Assembly: GCF_000378205.1 (NCBI RefSeq)
Contig: NZ_KB899417.1
Location: 1 to 64,000, forward strand
Length of the DNA: 64,000 bases
From: Sediminispirochaeta bajacaliforniensis DSM 16054
GTDB lineage: Bacteria > Spirochaetota > Spirochaetia > DSM-16054 > Sediminispirochaetaceae
Reading direction: 5' to 3'
In this document: positions 16,332 through 23,583 of the stretch, piece after piece
How positions within the stretch are numbered: the stretch's first letter is position 1
Layout: every line of letters begins with the position of its first letter
Made by a program: the position numbers and the translations under genes
Notes under the pieces: generated by a model
Told to the model about the DNA's origin: nothing
The model's database searches: none
What the model saw: only the letters and a program-made list of their open reading frames with translations

Positions 16332-18115
16332 ATCTCTCTTTACTCGTTCCTCAGCCGCAGATGGTCCGCTCCGGTTCCGGGAAATTCAGCTTCGGCCGCG
16401 ATTTTGCGGATCAAGTCCATTCGTATCTTTTTTGTGACACGATTCCTGACGGCATTGTAGAGCTCCCCCTTTCCCGGGAGCTTCAGGCCCTGCCGGAAAG
16501 CTACCGACTGGATATTCGCCCCGATAAAATTCTCCTGGCGACTGAGAGCAAAAGCGGGCGCTTTGCTGCTATGACCACACTCAAGCAGCTTTTGCTTCAA
16601 TGCCCTGATGCCGCACTGCCCTGCATGACCATCGACGACTGGGCCCTTTTCTCGATTCGGGGGGTGATGATCGACATTAGTCGCAGCAGAGTACCCACAA
16701 TGAATACGCTTCAGCATATCATCGATCTCCTTTCTCTCCTGAAATATAACCAGCTTCAGCTTTATATGGAGCACACCTTTGCCTACAAGGGGCATGAGGA
16801 TGTATGGAAGGACTCTTCTCCGCTGACCGAGGCAGAGGTCAGAGGTCTTGATCTCTATTGCCGAAGACGGGGAATCGAGTTAGTGCCCAATCAGAATTCT
16901 CTTGGCCATATGGAGCGATGGCTTGCCCATCCTGCCTATAAACAGTATGCCGAATGCCCCGAGGGCTTTACCGATTCCTGGGGCATTTTTCGTCCCGTCT
17001 CTACAACCCTTGACCCTTCCAGCCGGGAAAGCTTCCTCTTTTTAGAAGGGCTTTACGATCAGCTTCTACCTCTTTTTTCCTCTAAGCTCTGTAATGCAGG
17101 GGGGGATGAACCCTTGGAGTTCGGAATGGGGCGTTCCCGAAAGCTTTGTGAACGTGAGGGGCGTGATAATGTGTATGCGGCTTTCCTCGAGCGACTGAAT
17201 AGTCTCGCTGCTGAGCGGGGAAAACGGCTCATGGTATGGGCCGATATCTTGCAAAAGTATCCTCACTTACTCAAGGATCTTCCTGAAGATATCATGTTCG
17301 TCGATTGGGGCTACCAGGGAGACCATCCCTTCGATCACGAGTGCCGGAACCTTGCCGAATCCGGGCACGATTTTATTGTCTGTTCCGGGACATCTGCCTG
17401 GAACTCCATCGGCGGCAGGTGGGGTAACTGTCGAGAAAATATCCGAAACGCTGCGGCTGCCGCTCTCAAATGGGGTGCCCTCGGGCTCATGATGAGTGAA
17501 TGGGGGGACAACGGCCATATGCAGCAATATCCGATACCCATGCCGGGCTACTTCCTCGGCTCGGCGGCGGCGTGGAATCCCGAGGCTATCGATCTCCTCG
17601 ACATGAGCGGTGCCCTTTCACTCTTGTTGTTCGGTCGGGAACATAACATTCTTGCAAAGGCCTTGATGCTGCTTGAAGAGGCGGGAAGCCCGAAAGGCCT
17701 GAAAATTCATAACGCCTCTCTCCCCGGCATTATGCTATTTGATCACTACCTTCCCCATTACCGCTCCATTTTTCCTCAATATGCCGGATATGATTTTTCT
17801 TTCGAGTATGAACAGCTTGAAAAAGCCGAGTCCCTCCTTGCCTCCGTTGATCCCGGAGAACCGCAAACCCTTTACGACGAAATACTCTTTACCGCTGCCC
17901 TGATGCGTTTTGCCTGCGATCTCGGGCGTTTGCGCCTGCAGGCTCCCCATTTCTCACTATCAGAGATCGATACGGCTGCAAGAGTGAGGCTTGCCGACCG
18001 CCTTGAAGAGCTCATCATCGAATATCGGCGTTTGTGGTTGCTGCGCAATCGCCCCGGCGGTTTGGAAGAAAGCGCCGGAATTCTGGAAGAACTGGTCCGG
18101 CTCCTAAGGCAATAG
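16328..18115 (+). CDS. Glycoside hydrolase family 20 (beta-N-acetylhexosaminidase type), cytoplasmic
   Basis: It begins with an ATGA overlap on the GH9 stop. The protein has 595 residues. The N-terminal beta/alpha domain (YRLDIRPDKILLATESKSGR, FAAMTTLKQLL) precedes a TIM barrel with GVMIDISRSRVPTM, HTFAYKGHEDVW and the catalytic pair D260-E261 in NAGGDEPLEFG. In this family the aspartate orients the substrate acetamido group, which acts as nucleophile. There is no signal peptide. It probably removes terminal GlcNAc or a related hexosamine from imported oligosaccharides, together with the GH9 and GH2 enzymes. The group lacks well-studied members of this exact architecture, so specificity is open. 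Confidence 0.88.
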   Translation: MNLSLLVPQPQMVRSGSGKFSFGRDFADQVHSYLFCDTIPDGIVELPLSRELQALPESYRLDIRPDKILLATESKSGRFAAMTTLKQLLLQCPDAALPCMTIDDWALFSIRGVMIDISRSRVPTMNTLQHIIDLLSLLKYNQLQLYMEHTFAYKGHEDVWKDSSPLTEAEVRGLDLYCRRRGIELVPNQNSLGHMERWLAHPAYKQYAECPEGFTDSWGIFRPVSTTLDPSSRESFLFLEGLYDQLLPLFSSKLCNAGGDEPLEFGMGRSRKLCEREGRDNVYAAFLERLNSLAAERGKRLMVWADILQKYPHLLKDLPEDIMFVDWGYQGDHPFDHECRNLAESGHDFIVCSGTSAWNSIGGRWGNCRENIRNAAAAALKWGALGLMMSEWGDNGHMQQYPIPMPGYFLGSAAAWNPEAIDLLDMSGALSLLLFGREHNILAKALMLLEEAGSPKGLKIHNASLPGIMLFDHYLPHYRSIFPQYAGYDFSFEYEQLEKAESLLASVDPGEPQTLYDEILFTAALMRFACDLGRLRLQAPHFSLSEIDTAARVRLADRLEELIIEYRRLWLLRNRPGGLEESAGILEELVRLLRQ

Positions 18116-18185
18116 GGGTAAAAGACCAAGAACGGCATTGCCGATGCTGGTATTCGCCATTGTTGCCTTTGTTTGCCGGAAAAAA

Positions 18186-19130
18186 TCAAGGTAATTTCTT
18201 TACAGCAGCAAAAAGCTCGTTTACAAAGGTGCTTCGATCTATCCCAAAACAAACCCGCATATTTGGGGTCTTACTGTATAGCTTGTCATAATCAACGATT
18301 GTTGCCCCTCGGGAATATGGTGAATTAGAGGTGTCTATGGTTACAAAGAGTTCTCTACTTGTAAAAATATCAGGACGCAGCAGGTAAGCGATTGTCGTTA
18401 CGTCGTGCAATCGTATTTTGGGACCCTCATCTTCACAGAGAAAATCTTTTCCGGCAGTCTTGGCATAAAAATCTATGAGTTCCTTGAGGACTACTCCCGT
18501 ACGATTTCCGATCCGGGAGAAATCCTCCACCTCCTGTGTTGTTACTGTCGCTTTATGTGTAACATCTAAACCGCACATGACGAGAGGAATACCGGAATTT
18601 GCCACGATTTGGGCCGCCTCAGGGTCGACATAAATATTGAACTCTGCTTTTGGGCTCCAGTTCCCTCCGAAACAGGAGCCTCCCATAAACACTATCTGTT
18701 CTATTTTGTGCTTGAGCTCCGGGCGGGCAAGGATGAATGTTGCAATATTGCTCTGGGGGCCTGTAGCAACTATTGTCACCTTTTGCTCCGATGCTTTGAG
18801 AATATCCGTATATACATCAATGAAGTTCCGATCGAGGGGCCGATAAGGAGAAGATTCTATCAATGGTCCGTCAAGCCCGCTTTTCCCATGGACATTTTCT
18901 GCGATCTCCAATGGACGAACCAGAGGCCCTTTTTGCCCTGCAACCACAGGAATATTGGCCTTCATGAGGTAGAGAAGATCTAAGGCATTCACGGTTGTTT
19001 TTTCGAGAATTTGGTTACCGCCAACCGTAGATATGCAGGAAACTCTAAGTTTTTCGCTATTTCCTATGGCCAACATCATTGCTATGGCATCGTCATGGCC
19101 TGGATCACAATCAAGAATGATCTCTTTCAT
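18186..19130 (-). CDS. Nucleoside hydrolase (inosine-uridine preferring type)
   Basis: The 314-residue protein carries the family signature IILDCDPGHDDAIAMMLAI, which binds the calcium and ribose. VATGPQSNIA, QIVFMGGSCFGG and the ribose-binding NIYVDPEAAQIV follow, and the catalytic-region histidine lies in RLHDVTTIAYLL. It splits ribonucleosides into base and ribose in the cytoplasm. It is the last gene of the operon and overlaps the ECF ATPase gene by ATGA, so the importer and the enzyme are translationally coupled. That makes a nucleoside, or a modified nucleoside such as queuosine, the likely cargo. Confidence 0.92.
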   Translation of the reverse strand: MKEIILDCDPGHDDAIAMMLAIGNSEKLRVSCISTVGGNQILEKTTVNALDLLYLMKANIPVVAGQKGPLVRPLEIAENVHGKSGLDGPLIESSPYRPLDRNFIDVYTDILKASEQKVTIVATGPQSNIATFILARPELKHKIEQIVFMGGSCFGGNWSPKAEFNIYVDPEAAQIVANSGIPLVMCGLDVTHKATVTTQEVEDFSRIGNRTGVVLKELIDFYAKTAGKDFLCEDEGPKIRLHDVTTIAYLLRPDIFTSRELFVTIDTSNSPYSRGATIVDYDKLYSKTPNMRVCFGIDRSTFVNELFAAVKKLP

Positions 19131-19930
19131 TTCAGGCTCCTTTTGTAGCTATCTCGAAACTCTGCCAGAGTCAGCGGGCAATCATCCATCTGCAGATCTT
19201 GACTGACCAAAACAGGAACTGGTGATTCCACAAAACTTTTCCTGATCAGTTCCGACTGACTAAAAACCTCTTTGGTTGTGCCGTCTATCAAGATTTCACC
19301 GTTACAAAAGACGACAACTCGTGAAAAATTGCGGGCCACAAAATTCATGTCATGACTGATTGTGATGAATTTTTTCCCCTGCATTCCCAGCTCTCTTATA
19401 ACAGTTTCAAAATGTTCAATCTCTTTCCAATCCTGACCAGCAGTGGGTTCATCCAGCAAGATCAACTCGGGATCTGTGGTAAGGATTGAGGCTAAAGTAA
19501 TAAGTTTTTGCCGACTGTAGGCCATCTCTAATGGATGATGATCAAGAAACTCTTGTAGCCCGATAAATTCCGCAATCTCTTCGACTCGCTTTTTCTTCTC
19601 TGCTTCTGTATGAACTTTTTTTCTCAACCCAAATTCGATTTCTTTATATACCGTTTCATGAAATAACTGGTCTTTCGGATTCTGAAATACATAGCCGATA
19701 CGTTTTGCCCAGCTGCTGAGAGGCTGTGATTCCACCGGTATACCGTCAATTGTGATACTTCCGCTATTAACTTGATGGGTATTATTGAGCAGTCTCATGA
19801 AGGTCGTTTTTCCCGCCCCATTCTGGCCGATTATTGCGGTCTGCTCTTTCCCTAATGATATCGAAATATTTTTGATGACCGGATGTTCTCCATCATAAGA
19901 AAATGTTGCGTTTTCAACTATGATATTCAT
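19127..19930 (-). CDS. ECF transporter ATPase with degenerate signature motif
   Basis: I choose ATG at 19930, with GGGAT upstream and four bases after the previous stop. A TTG at 19945 is less likely. The 267-residue ATPase has Walker A GQNGAGKTT, Q-loop YVFQNPKDQLFHETV (typical of ECF ATPases), Walker B LILLDEPTAGQD with the catalytic glutamate, and ITISHD. Its signature, normally LSGGQ, reads AYSRQ (Y138-Q141). It should pair with the ATPase encoded just upstream. The pair would have one normal and one degenerate ATP site. Confidence 0.9.
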   Translation of the reverse strand: MNIIVENATFSYDGEHPVIKNISISLGKEQTAIIGQNGAGKTTFMRLLNNTHQVNSGSITIDGIPVESQPLSSWAKRIGYVFQNPKDQLFHETVYKEIEFGLRKKVHTEAEKKKRVEEIAEFIGLQEFLDHHPLEMAYSRQKLITLASILTTDPELILLDEPTAGQDWKEIEHFETVIRELGMQGKKFITISHDMNFVARNFSRVVVFCNGEILIDGTTKEVFSQSELIRKSFVESPVPVLVSQDLQMDDCPLTLAEFRDSYKRSLK

Positions 19931-19934
19931 ACAC

Positions 19935-20780
19935 TTATCCCGCAATCCCTTGTTTTAGGTCGTGATAGGTTAGGCACCCTTTTGCGTTCTTTATTCCATT
20001 TTCGTAGAGGATTTTTGCTATCTCATAGCTGTCGTGTGTCTTGAGACCATATTCACGCATCGATGGGTCCGACAAAACATCTCGTGGTGTTCCATATGCT
20101 TTGAGTTCTCCCTTGCTCAGTAAGAGAATTTTATCGGCATAGGTACAAACCCGCTCAATGTCATGGTCGACACAGATGATCGTCATCCCTCTGCTACGAA
20201 GCCGTTCAATGACCTTGAAAATTTCTTGGGACCCCAAAGGGTCAAGTTGCGAGGTACAATCGTCAAGCATGATAATATTCGGTTTCATAACAATGACCGA
20301 AGCGATGGCTATTCGCTGCAGTTGACCACCGGAGAGAGCGAGAGGAGATCGATCGAGAAGGTGAGTGATACCAACAAGCTCGGCAGTTTCTTCAACCTGC
20401 TTTTCTATGACAGACGGCTTGATGTTGAGATTACACAAACCAAAAGCGATTTCATGTCGAACTGTTTCCGTGGTGTAGGAAATTTGGTTGAAAGGGTTAT
20501 CGAATACAAAACCAATACTTCTGGATAGTTCTGCGACTGTGTGTTCTTTTGTATCCAAGCCGGCAACCGTCACTCGTCCTTTCATCCGCGATTTATAGAA
20601 ATGAGGAATGAGTCCGTTAAGAGCGGATAGGAGTGAAGTCTTTCCGCTTCCGTTTAAGCCGCATACGCTGATGAATTCTCCTTCATCGACGGAGAAACTT
20701 ATTTCTTTCACCGCATCGATATGGGAATCTCTGCGATAGTGACGTATCTTCAGCCCTTCGACTTTAATCATCTGTTTCAT
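19935..20780 (-). CDS. ECF transporter ATPase with Asp replacing the catalytic Glu
   Basis: The start is ATG at 20780, overlapping the EcfT stop as ATGA, with AGGAG upstream. The product has 281 residues. Walker A is CGLNGSGKTS, the ECF-type Q-loop is FVFDNPFNQISYTTETV, and the signature LSGGQLQR is intact. The Walker B region reads IIMLDDCTSQLD, where D174 stands in place of the usual glutamate of LDEPTSQLD. The switch histidine (CVDHD) is present. Together with the partner at 19127 this gives complementary defects. Confidence 0.9.
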   Translation of the reverse strand: MKQMIKVEGLKIRHYRRDSHIDAVKEISFSVDEGEFISVCGLNGSGKTSLLSALNGLIPHFYKSRMKGRVTVAGLDTKEHTVAELSRSIGFVFDNPFNQISYTTETVRHEIAFGLCNLNIKPSVIEKQVEETAELVGITHLLDRSPLALSGGQLQRIAIASVIVMKPNIIMLDDCTSQLDPLGSQEIFKVIERLRSRGMTIICVDHDIERVCTYADKILLLSKGELKAYGTPRDVLSDPSMREYGLKTHDSYEIAKILYENGIKNAKGCLTYHDLKQGIAG

Positions 20781-21580
20781 CTTAACACTCCTATCTTGAA
20801 GAGCAGCCACAACACAAAAAGAAGTGCTCCGCTCATTATGAAACATAGCTGTAGTATCTTATCAACAGGTTTCTCAGCTAAGTCGTAAAGGCTTGAGACC
20901 GTTTTACTGACACCAAAAGATCTTACTTCCAAGGTCACGCTGCGAGACTGAATATCCGTGAGAGAAGAAAGTATCAGGGGCATAAGAAGGGGAAGAAAGG
21001 CCCTGATACGTGTTGGGAGGTTCCCCTCCATTGATATTCCACGGCTTTCTTGGGCAATTTTGATGGTGTCCATTTTGCTCCGCATATACGGTAAGACGTT
21101 CAACGTTGCCAAAAAAAGGTAGCTCACCGACGGTGAAACTCCCTTTTTTATAAGGTTCGGCATCAGCCTTTCTTGGCTTGTCGTTTTTACAAAAAGAAAG
21201 ACAGAGGGCAGAATTAAACAAAGTTTACTAACAAGTTTATAGGTTACCATCAACCCTTCTTTTCCAAGCTTTGCGGTAATACCGAGAACTGAAAAAGAAT
21301 ATAGAATTGTTTCGTTTTTTGGGTTCAAAAATCCGTGAATAACTGACAAAAAAAGAAATATTGGAATAATAATTGCCGCTACAAGCCGAAATGTCTGCCG
21401 AAACGAATGTGCCAGCGCCGAGAAAACAATAATAACGGCCAGGACCACAAGTGTCGTATATATACTGGAACAGATAAAAGATAGTAGCAAAAGCCACAGT
21501 AATCCATATAGCTTTGTTATTGGATTGAGCTTGTGGACTGGTGTTGCTTTCCGTTCGTAAAATATGCTTTTCTCAGCCAT
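20777..21580 (-). CDS. ECF transporter transmembrane component (EcfT)
   Basis: This 267-residue membrane protein has the EcfT pattern. A short N-terminal amphipathic stretch (RKATPVHKLNPITKLYGLLW) is followed by several hydrophobic helices and a long cytoplasmic coupling region with TIKIAQESRGISMEG (the ARG-type motif: A-x-E-S-R-G) and DIQSRSVTLEVRSFGVS (second Arg-containing motif). These motifs grip the two ATPases. It couples ATP hydrolysis to tumbling of the S component encoded 9 bases upstream. Confidence 0.9.
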   Translation of the reverse strand: MAEKSIFYERKATPVHKLNPITKLYGLLWLLLLSFICSSIYTTLVVLAVIIVFSALAHSFRQTFRLVAAIIIPIFLFLSVIHGFLNPKNETILYSFSVLGITAKLGKEGLMVTYKLVSKLCLILPSVFLFVKTTSQERLMPNLIKKGVSPSVSYLFLATLNVLPYMRSKMDTIKIAQESRGISMEGNLPTRIRAFLPLLMPLILSSLTDIQSRSVTLEVRSFGVSKTVSSLYDLAEKPVDKILQLCFIMSGALLFVLWLLFKIGVLR

Positions 21581-21589
21581 GATTACTAC

Positions 21590-22180
21590 TTAAAAGTCCT
21601 CTTCGGTGTGTTGTTTTTGATTCAGCATACTTGCCGGAATTTTCTTTAACACAATGGCAGATATGAAAACGGCAATACCCTTATCAAGTGATTCGACAAT
21701 AATTGTGGATGAGACTACCGATTTTACAATGTTTTTAGTCGCTGCCATAAAGGTTGCGGTCAACACTGATGAACCGGTTGCGCCTGTGACACCCCCGAAT
21801 ACAACAATGGACACGAATGAAGAAACGATTGTAGAGACAATTACGATGGAGATCCAGGGAATAATGGCTAATTTTAATGATCGAAAGAAGCCTCTTTTTG
21901 CACAGTATCCGATAACCAATGCATTTACGACACTGACAATCATGAAGGGGAAATAGATCGGATTGATGAACAAACCCTGAAATAATGATGAAAAAACTGC
22001 AACTGCAACTGCGATTGCACCGCCTCCGATGGCTCCTGCTATGGTCGTACCGATCAGGTCTAGGTAGACAGGCAGTTTGAGCGTGCTGGCAATAAAGTTC
22101 CCCAGAAGATTAATCCCGACGGCTATTGGGATCAACACAAGTGATGAAGTTGTAAATTGATCTTTGATTTTTTTTAGCAT
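21590..22180 (-). CDS. ECF transporter substrate-capture (S) component, probably for a nucleoside
   Basis: The 196-residue protein has GGAGG as ribosome site and is almost wholly hydrophobic, with about six helices. NLLGNFIASTLKLPVYLDLI followed by GTTIAGAIGGGAIA is the kind of first-helix and loop pattern seen in S components. It is the first gene of the operon S-T-ATPase-ATPase-nucleoside hydrolase, so its ligand is most simply a nucleoside. I do not recognise it as one of the named vitamin or queuosine S families. The tail SMLNQKQHTEEDF is soluble. Confidence 0.8.
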   Translation of the reverse strand: MLKKIKDQFTTSSLVLIPIAVGINLLGNFIASTLKLPVYLDLIGTTIAGAIGGGAIAVAVAVFSSLFQGLFINPIYFPFMIVSVVNALVIGYCAKRGFFRSLKLAIIPWISIVIVSTIVSSFVSIVVFGGVTGATGSSVLTATFMAATKNIVKSVVSSTIIVESLDKGIAVFISAIVLKKIPASMLNQKQHTEEDF

Positions 22181-22209
22181 AAAATCCTCCGTGTTGAAAT
22201 GGTTAAGTG

Positions 22210-22238
22210 ATTATAGGGCTGGTTTAATTATATGTCAA
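22210..22238 (-). promoter_or_regulatory. Consensus promoter of the ECF-nucleoside hydrolase operon
   Basis: On the minus strand TTGACA, 17 bases, TATAAT: a perfect sigma-70 match. The -35 box overlaps the edge of the operator at 22237-22272, so repression by steric block is likely. Confidence 0.8.
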
Positions 22239-22272
22239 ACTTAATTTAATAAAAGTTGACTAAATTAAGTTT
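22237..22272. promoter_or_regulatory. Perfect 12-bp inverted repeat, probable LacI-family operator
   Basis: AAACTTAATTTA (22237-22248) and TAAATTAAGTTT (22261-22272) are exact inverted copies around a 12-base spacer. The repeat covers the -35 regions of both divergent promoters, so one regulator could close the whole intergenic region. Confidence 0.75.
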
Positions 22273-22284
22273 AAAGGGTTTAAT
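22256..22284 (+). promoter_or_regulatory. Promoter of the LacI-family regulator
   Basis: TTGACT, 17 bases, TTTAAT. The -10 ends five bases before the start codon at 22290, so the message would start at about the A of the ATG (leaderless), unless a second promoter exists. Confidence 0.6.
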
Positions 22285-22289
22285 AGCGT

Positions 22290-23345
22290 ATGGAGAAAAA
22301 AGCTACACTACAGGATGTCGCTCAGTTGGCTGGATGTTCCAAATCGACTGTTTCATTTGTCTTGAATGGAAGACCCGGAATTAGTGAGACAACTCGGAAC
22401 AAGGTTCTTGCTGCCTGTTCAAAGCTTGGATATGGAAGGTTTGATATCCCCACTGGTGATGCAACAACGAGAATTTGCTGTATTGATGTTGTGCGAGATT
22501 CCTTCATTTCAGAACCTAAGCTTTTTGAGTTTAAGAGTTTTTATTTAAGAGGAATACAGAAACGATGTGGAGAACTCAACATCCTTCTTGAAACCATATC
22601 GTTGTACGATCTCGACAAAGAAAAGCTAAAGATGGCTTTGGCAGGCTTCACCGATGTATCGGGAATTATTGTCATGGGCTCCGATCTTCAATCAGAGGCA
22701 GACTTTGGTATCTTTGAAATCATTAACATACCAATTGTCTTTATCGATACTTTTTATCCCTCGTTGAAATACAGTTTCATCAATGTTGATAATCGATCGG
22801 GGATGGCACTTCTTCTCAGCTATCTTAAGCAACTTAGGCATCAGCAGGTCGGTCTGATTAGTATCAATACGATTAACTATAATATTCGGGATAGGGAAGA
22901 GGCCTTTATCGACACAATGAGGCATAGTGCGCTTTCATTTCAGGAAGAGTGGTTTTTCAAATTTAGCATGGCAAATGAAAATGATCTCTATTCCTACATC
23001 GAGAGGTTGAAAGAAGCTAATCGGCTTCCCTCAGCCTTTATTTGTACGACAGATCTGATTCCTATCCAGCTTTTTCCTATTTTTTCCAAATTAGCGATTC
23101 ACGTTCCCCAGGATATTTCGGTGGTTAGCTATGGCGACCTCAGCCTGGGGCAGATAATACGGCCTCAGCTCACTTCAATTGATCCTCCTAAAAACCAGAT
23201 AGGACGGGCGGCTGTTGAACTTATTGTAAATCAGCTGGATGTGTCCAATAGACCAGAGAATCTGGGATATCACCTCAATCCGGAACGTGTGCTTGTTTCC
23301 AATAATCTCATTGTTCGCGAAAGTGCGGCTGAATGGGAAAACTAA
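22290..23345 (+). CDS. LacI-family transcriptional regulator
   Basis: This 351-residue protein has a LacI helix-turn-helix and hinge helix at residues 4-50 (TLQDVAQLAGCSKSTVSFVL, then NGRPGISETTRNKVLAACSK). A periplasmic-binding-type effector domain follows (GIIVMGSDLQ, VFIDTFYPSLKYSFINVDNR, LISINTINYNIRDREEAF, ISVVSYGDLSLGQIIRPQLT). Divergent placement and the large inverted repeat between the genes make it the likely repressor of the ECF-nucleoside hydrolase operon and of itself. The effector is presumably a nucleoside, base or ribose product. Confidence 0.92.
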   Translation: MEKKATLQDVAQLAGCSKSTVSFVLNGRPGISETTRNKVLAACSKLGYGRFDIPTGDATTRICCIDVVRDSFISEPKLFEFKSFYLRGIQKRCGELNILLETISLYDLDKEKLKMALAGFTDVSGIIVMGSDLQSEADFGIFEIINIPIVFIDTFYPSLKYSFINVDNRSGMALLLSYLKQLRHQQVGLISINTINYNIRDREEAFIDTMRHSALSFQEEWFFKFSMANENDLYSYIERLKEANRLPSAFICTTDLIPIQLFPIFSKLAIHVPQDISVVSYGDLSLGQIIRPQLTSIDPPKNQIGRAAVELIVNQLDVSNRPENLGYHLNPERVLVSNNLIVRESAAEWEN

Positions 23346-23583
23346 GCTATCCCTTTTGGTCAACACGTGTGCCGATGTAATCGATCTTTTGATTGTGAAT
23401 TGAAAAGAGCTCTAAAGAAAACGATGATATTCTTATTCTGTAGACTTAAGCTTGATACGGAATCCTGAAAAGTTATCTACATTATATTCTACAGAGGACG
23501 GAGTCTCTTTGGGATAGCTTGGTTACATTGTTCTCTTCAATAAAAAGAGATACCTATTAGTGAATGCCGATTTGGCCAAGAGG

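Noticed and set aside
23346-23583. Small gene or RNA between the LacI and mprF-like genes
   Set aside because: Only weak, widely spaced complementary stretches and no frame with a ribosome site were seen.
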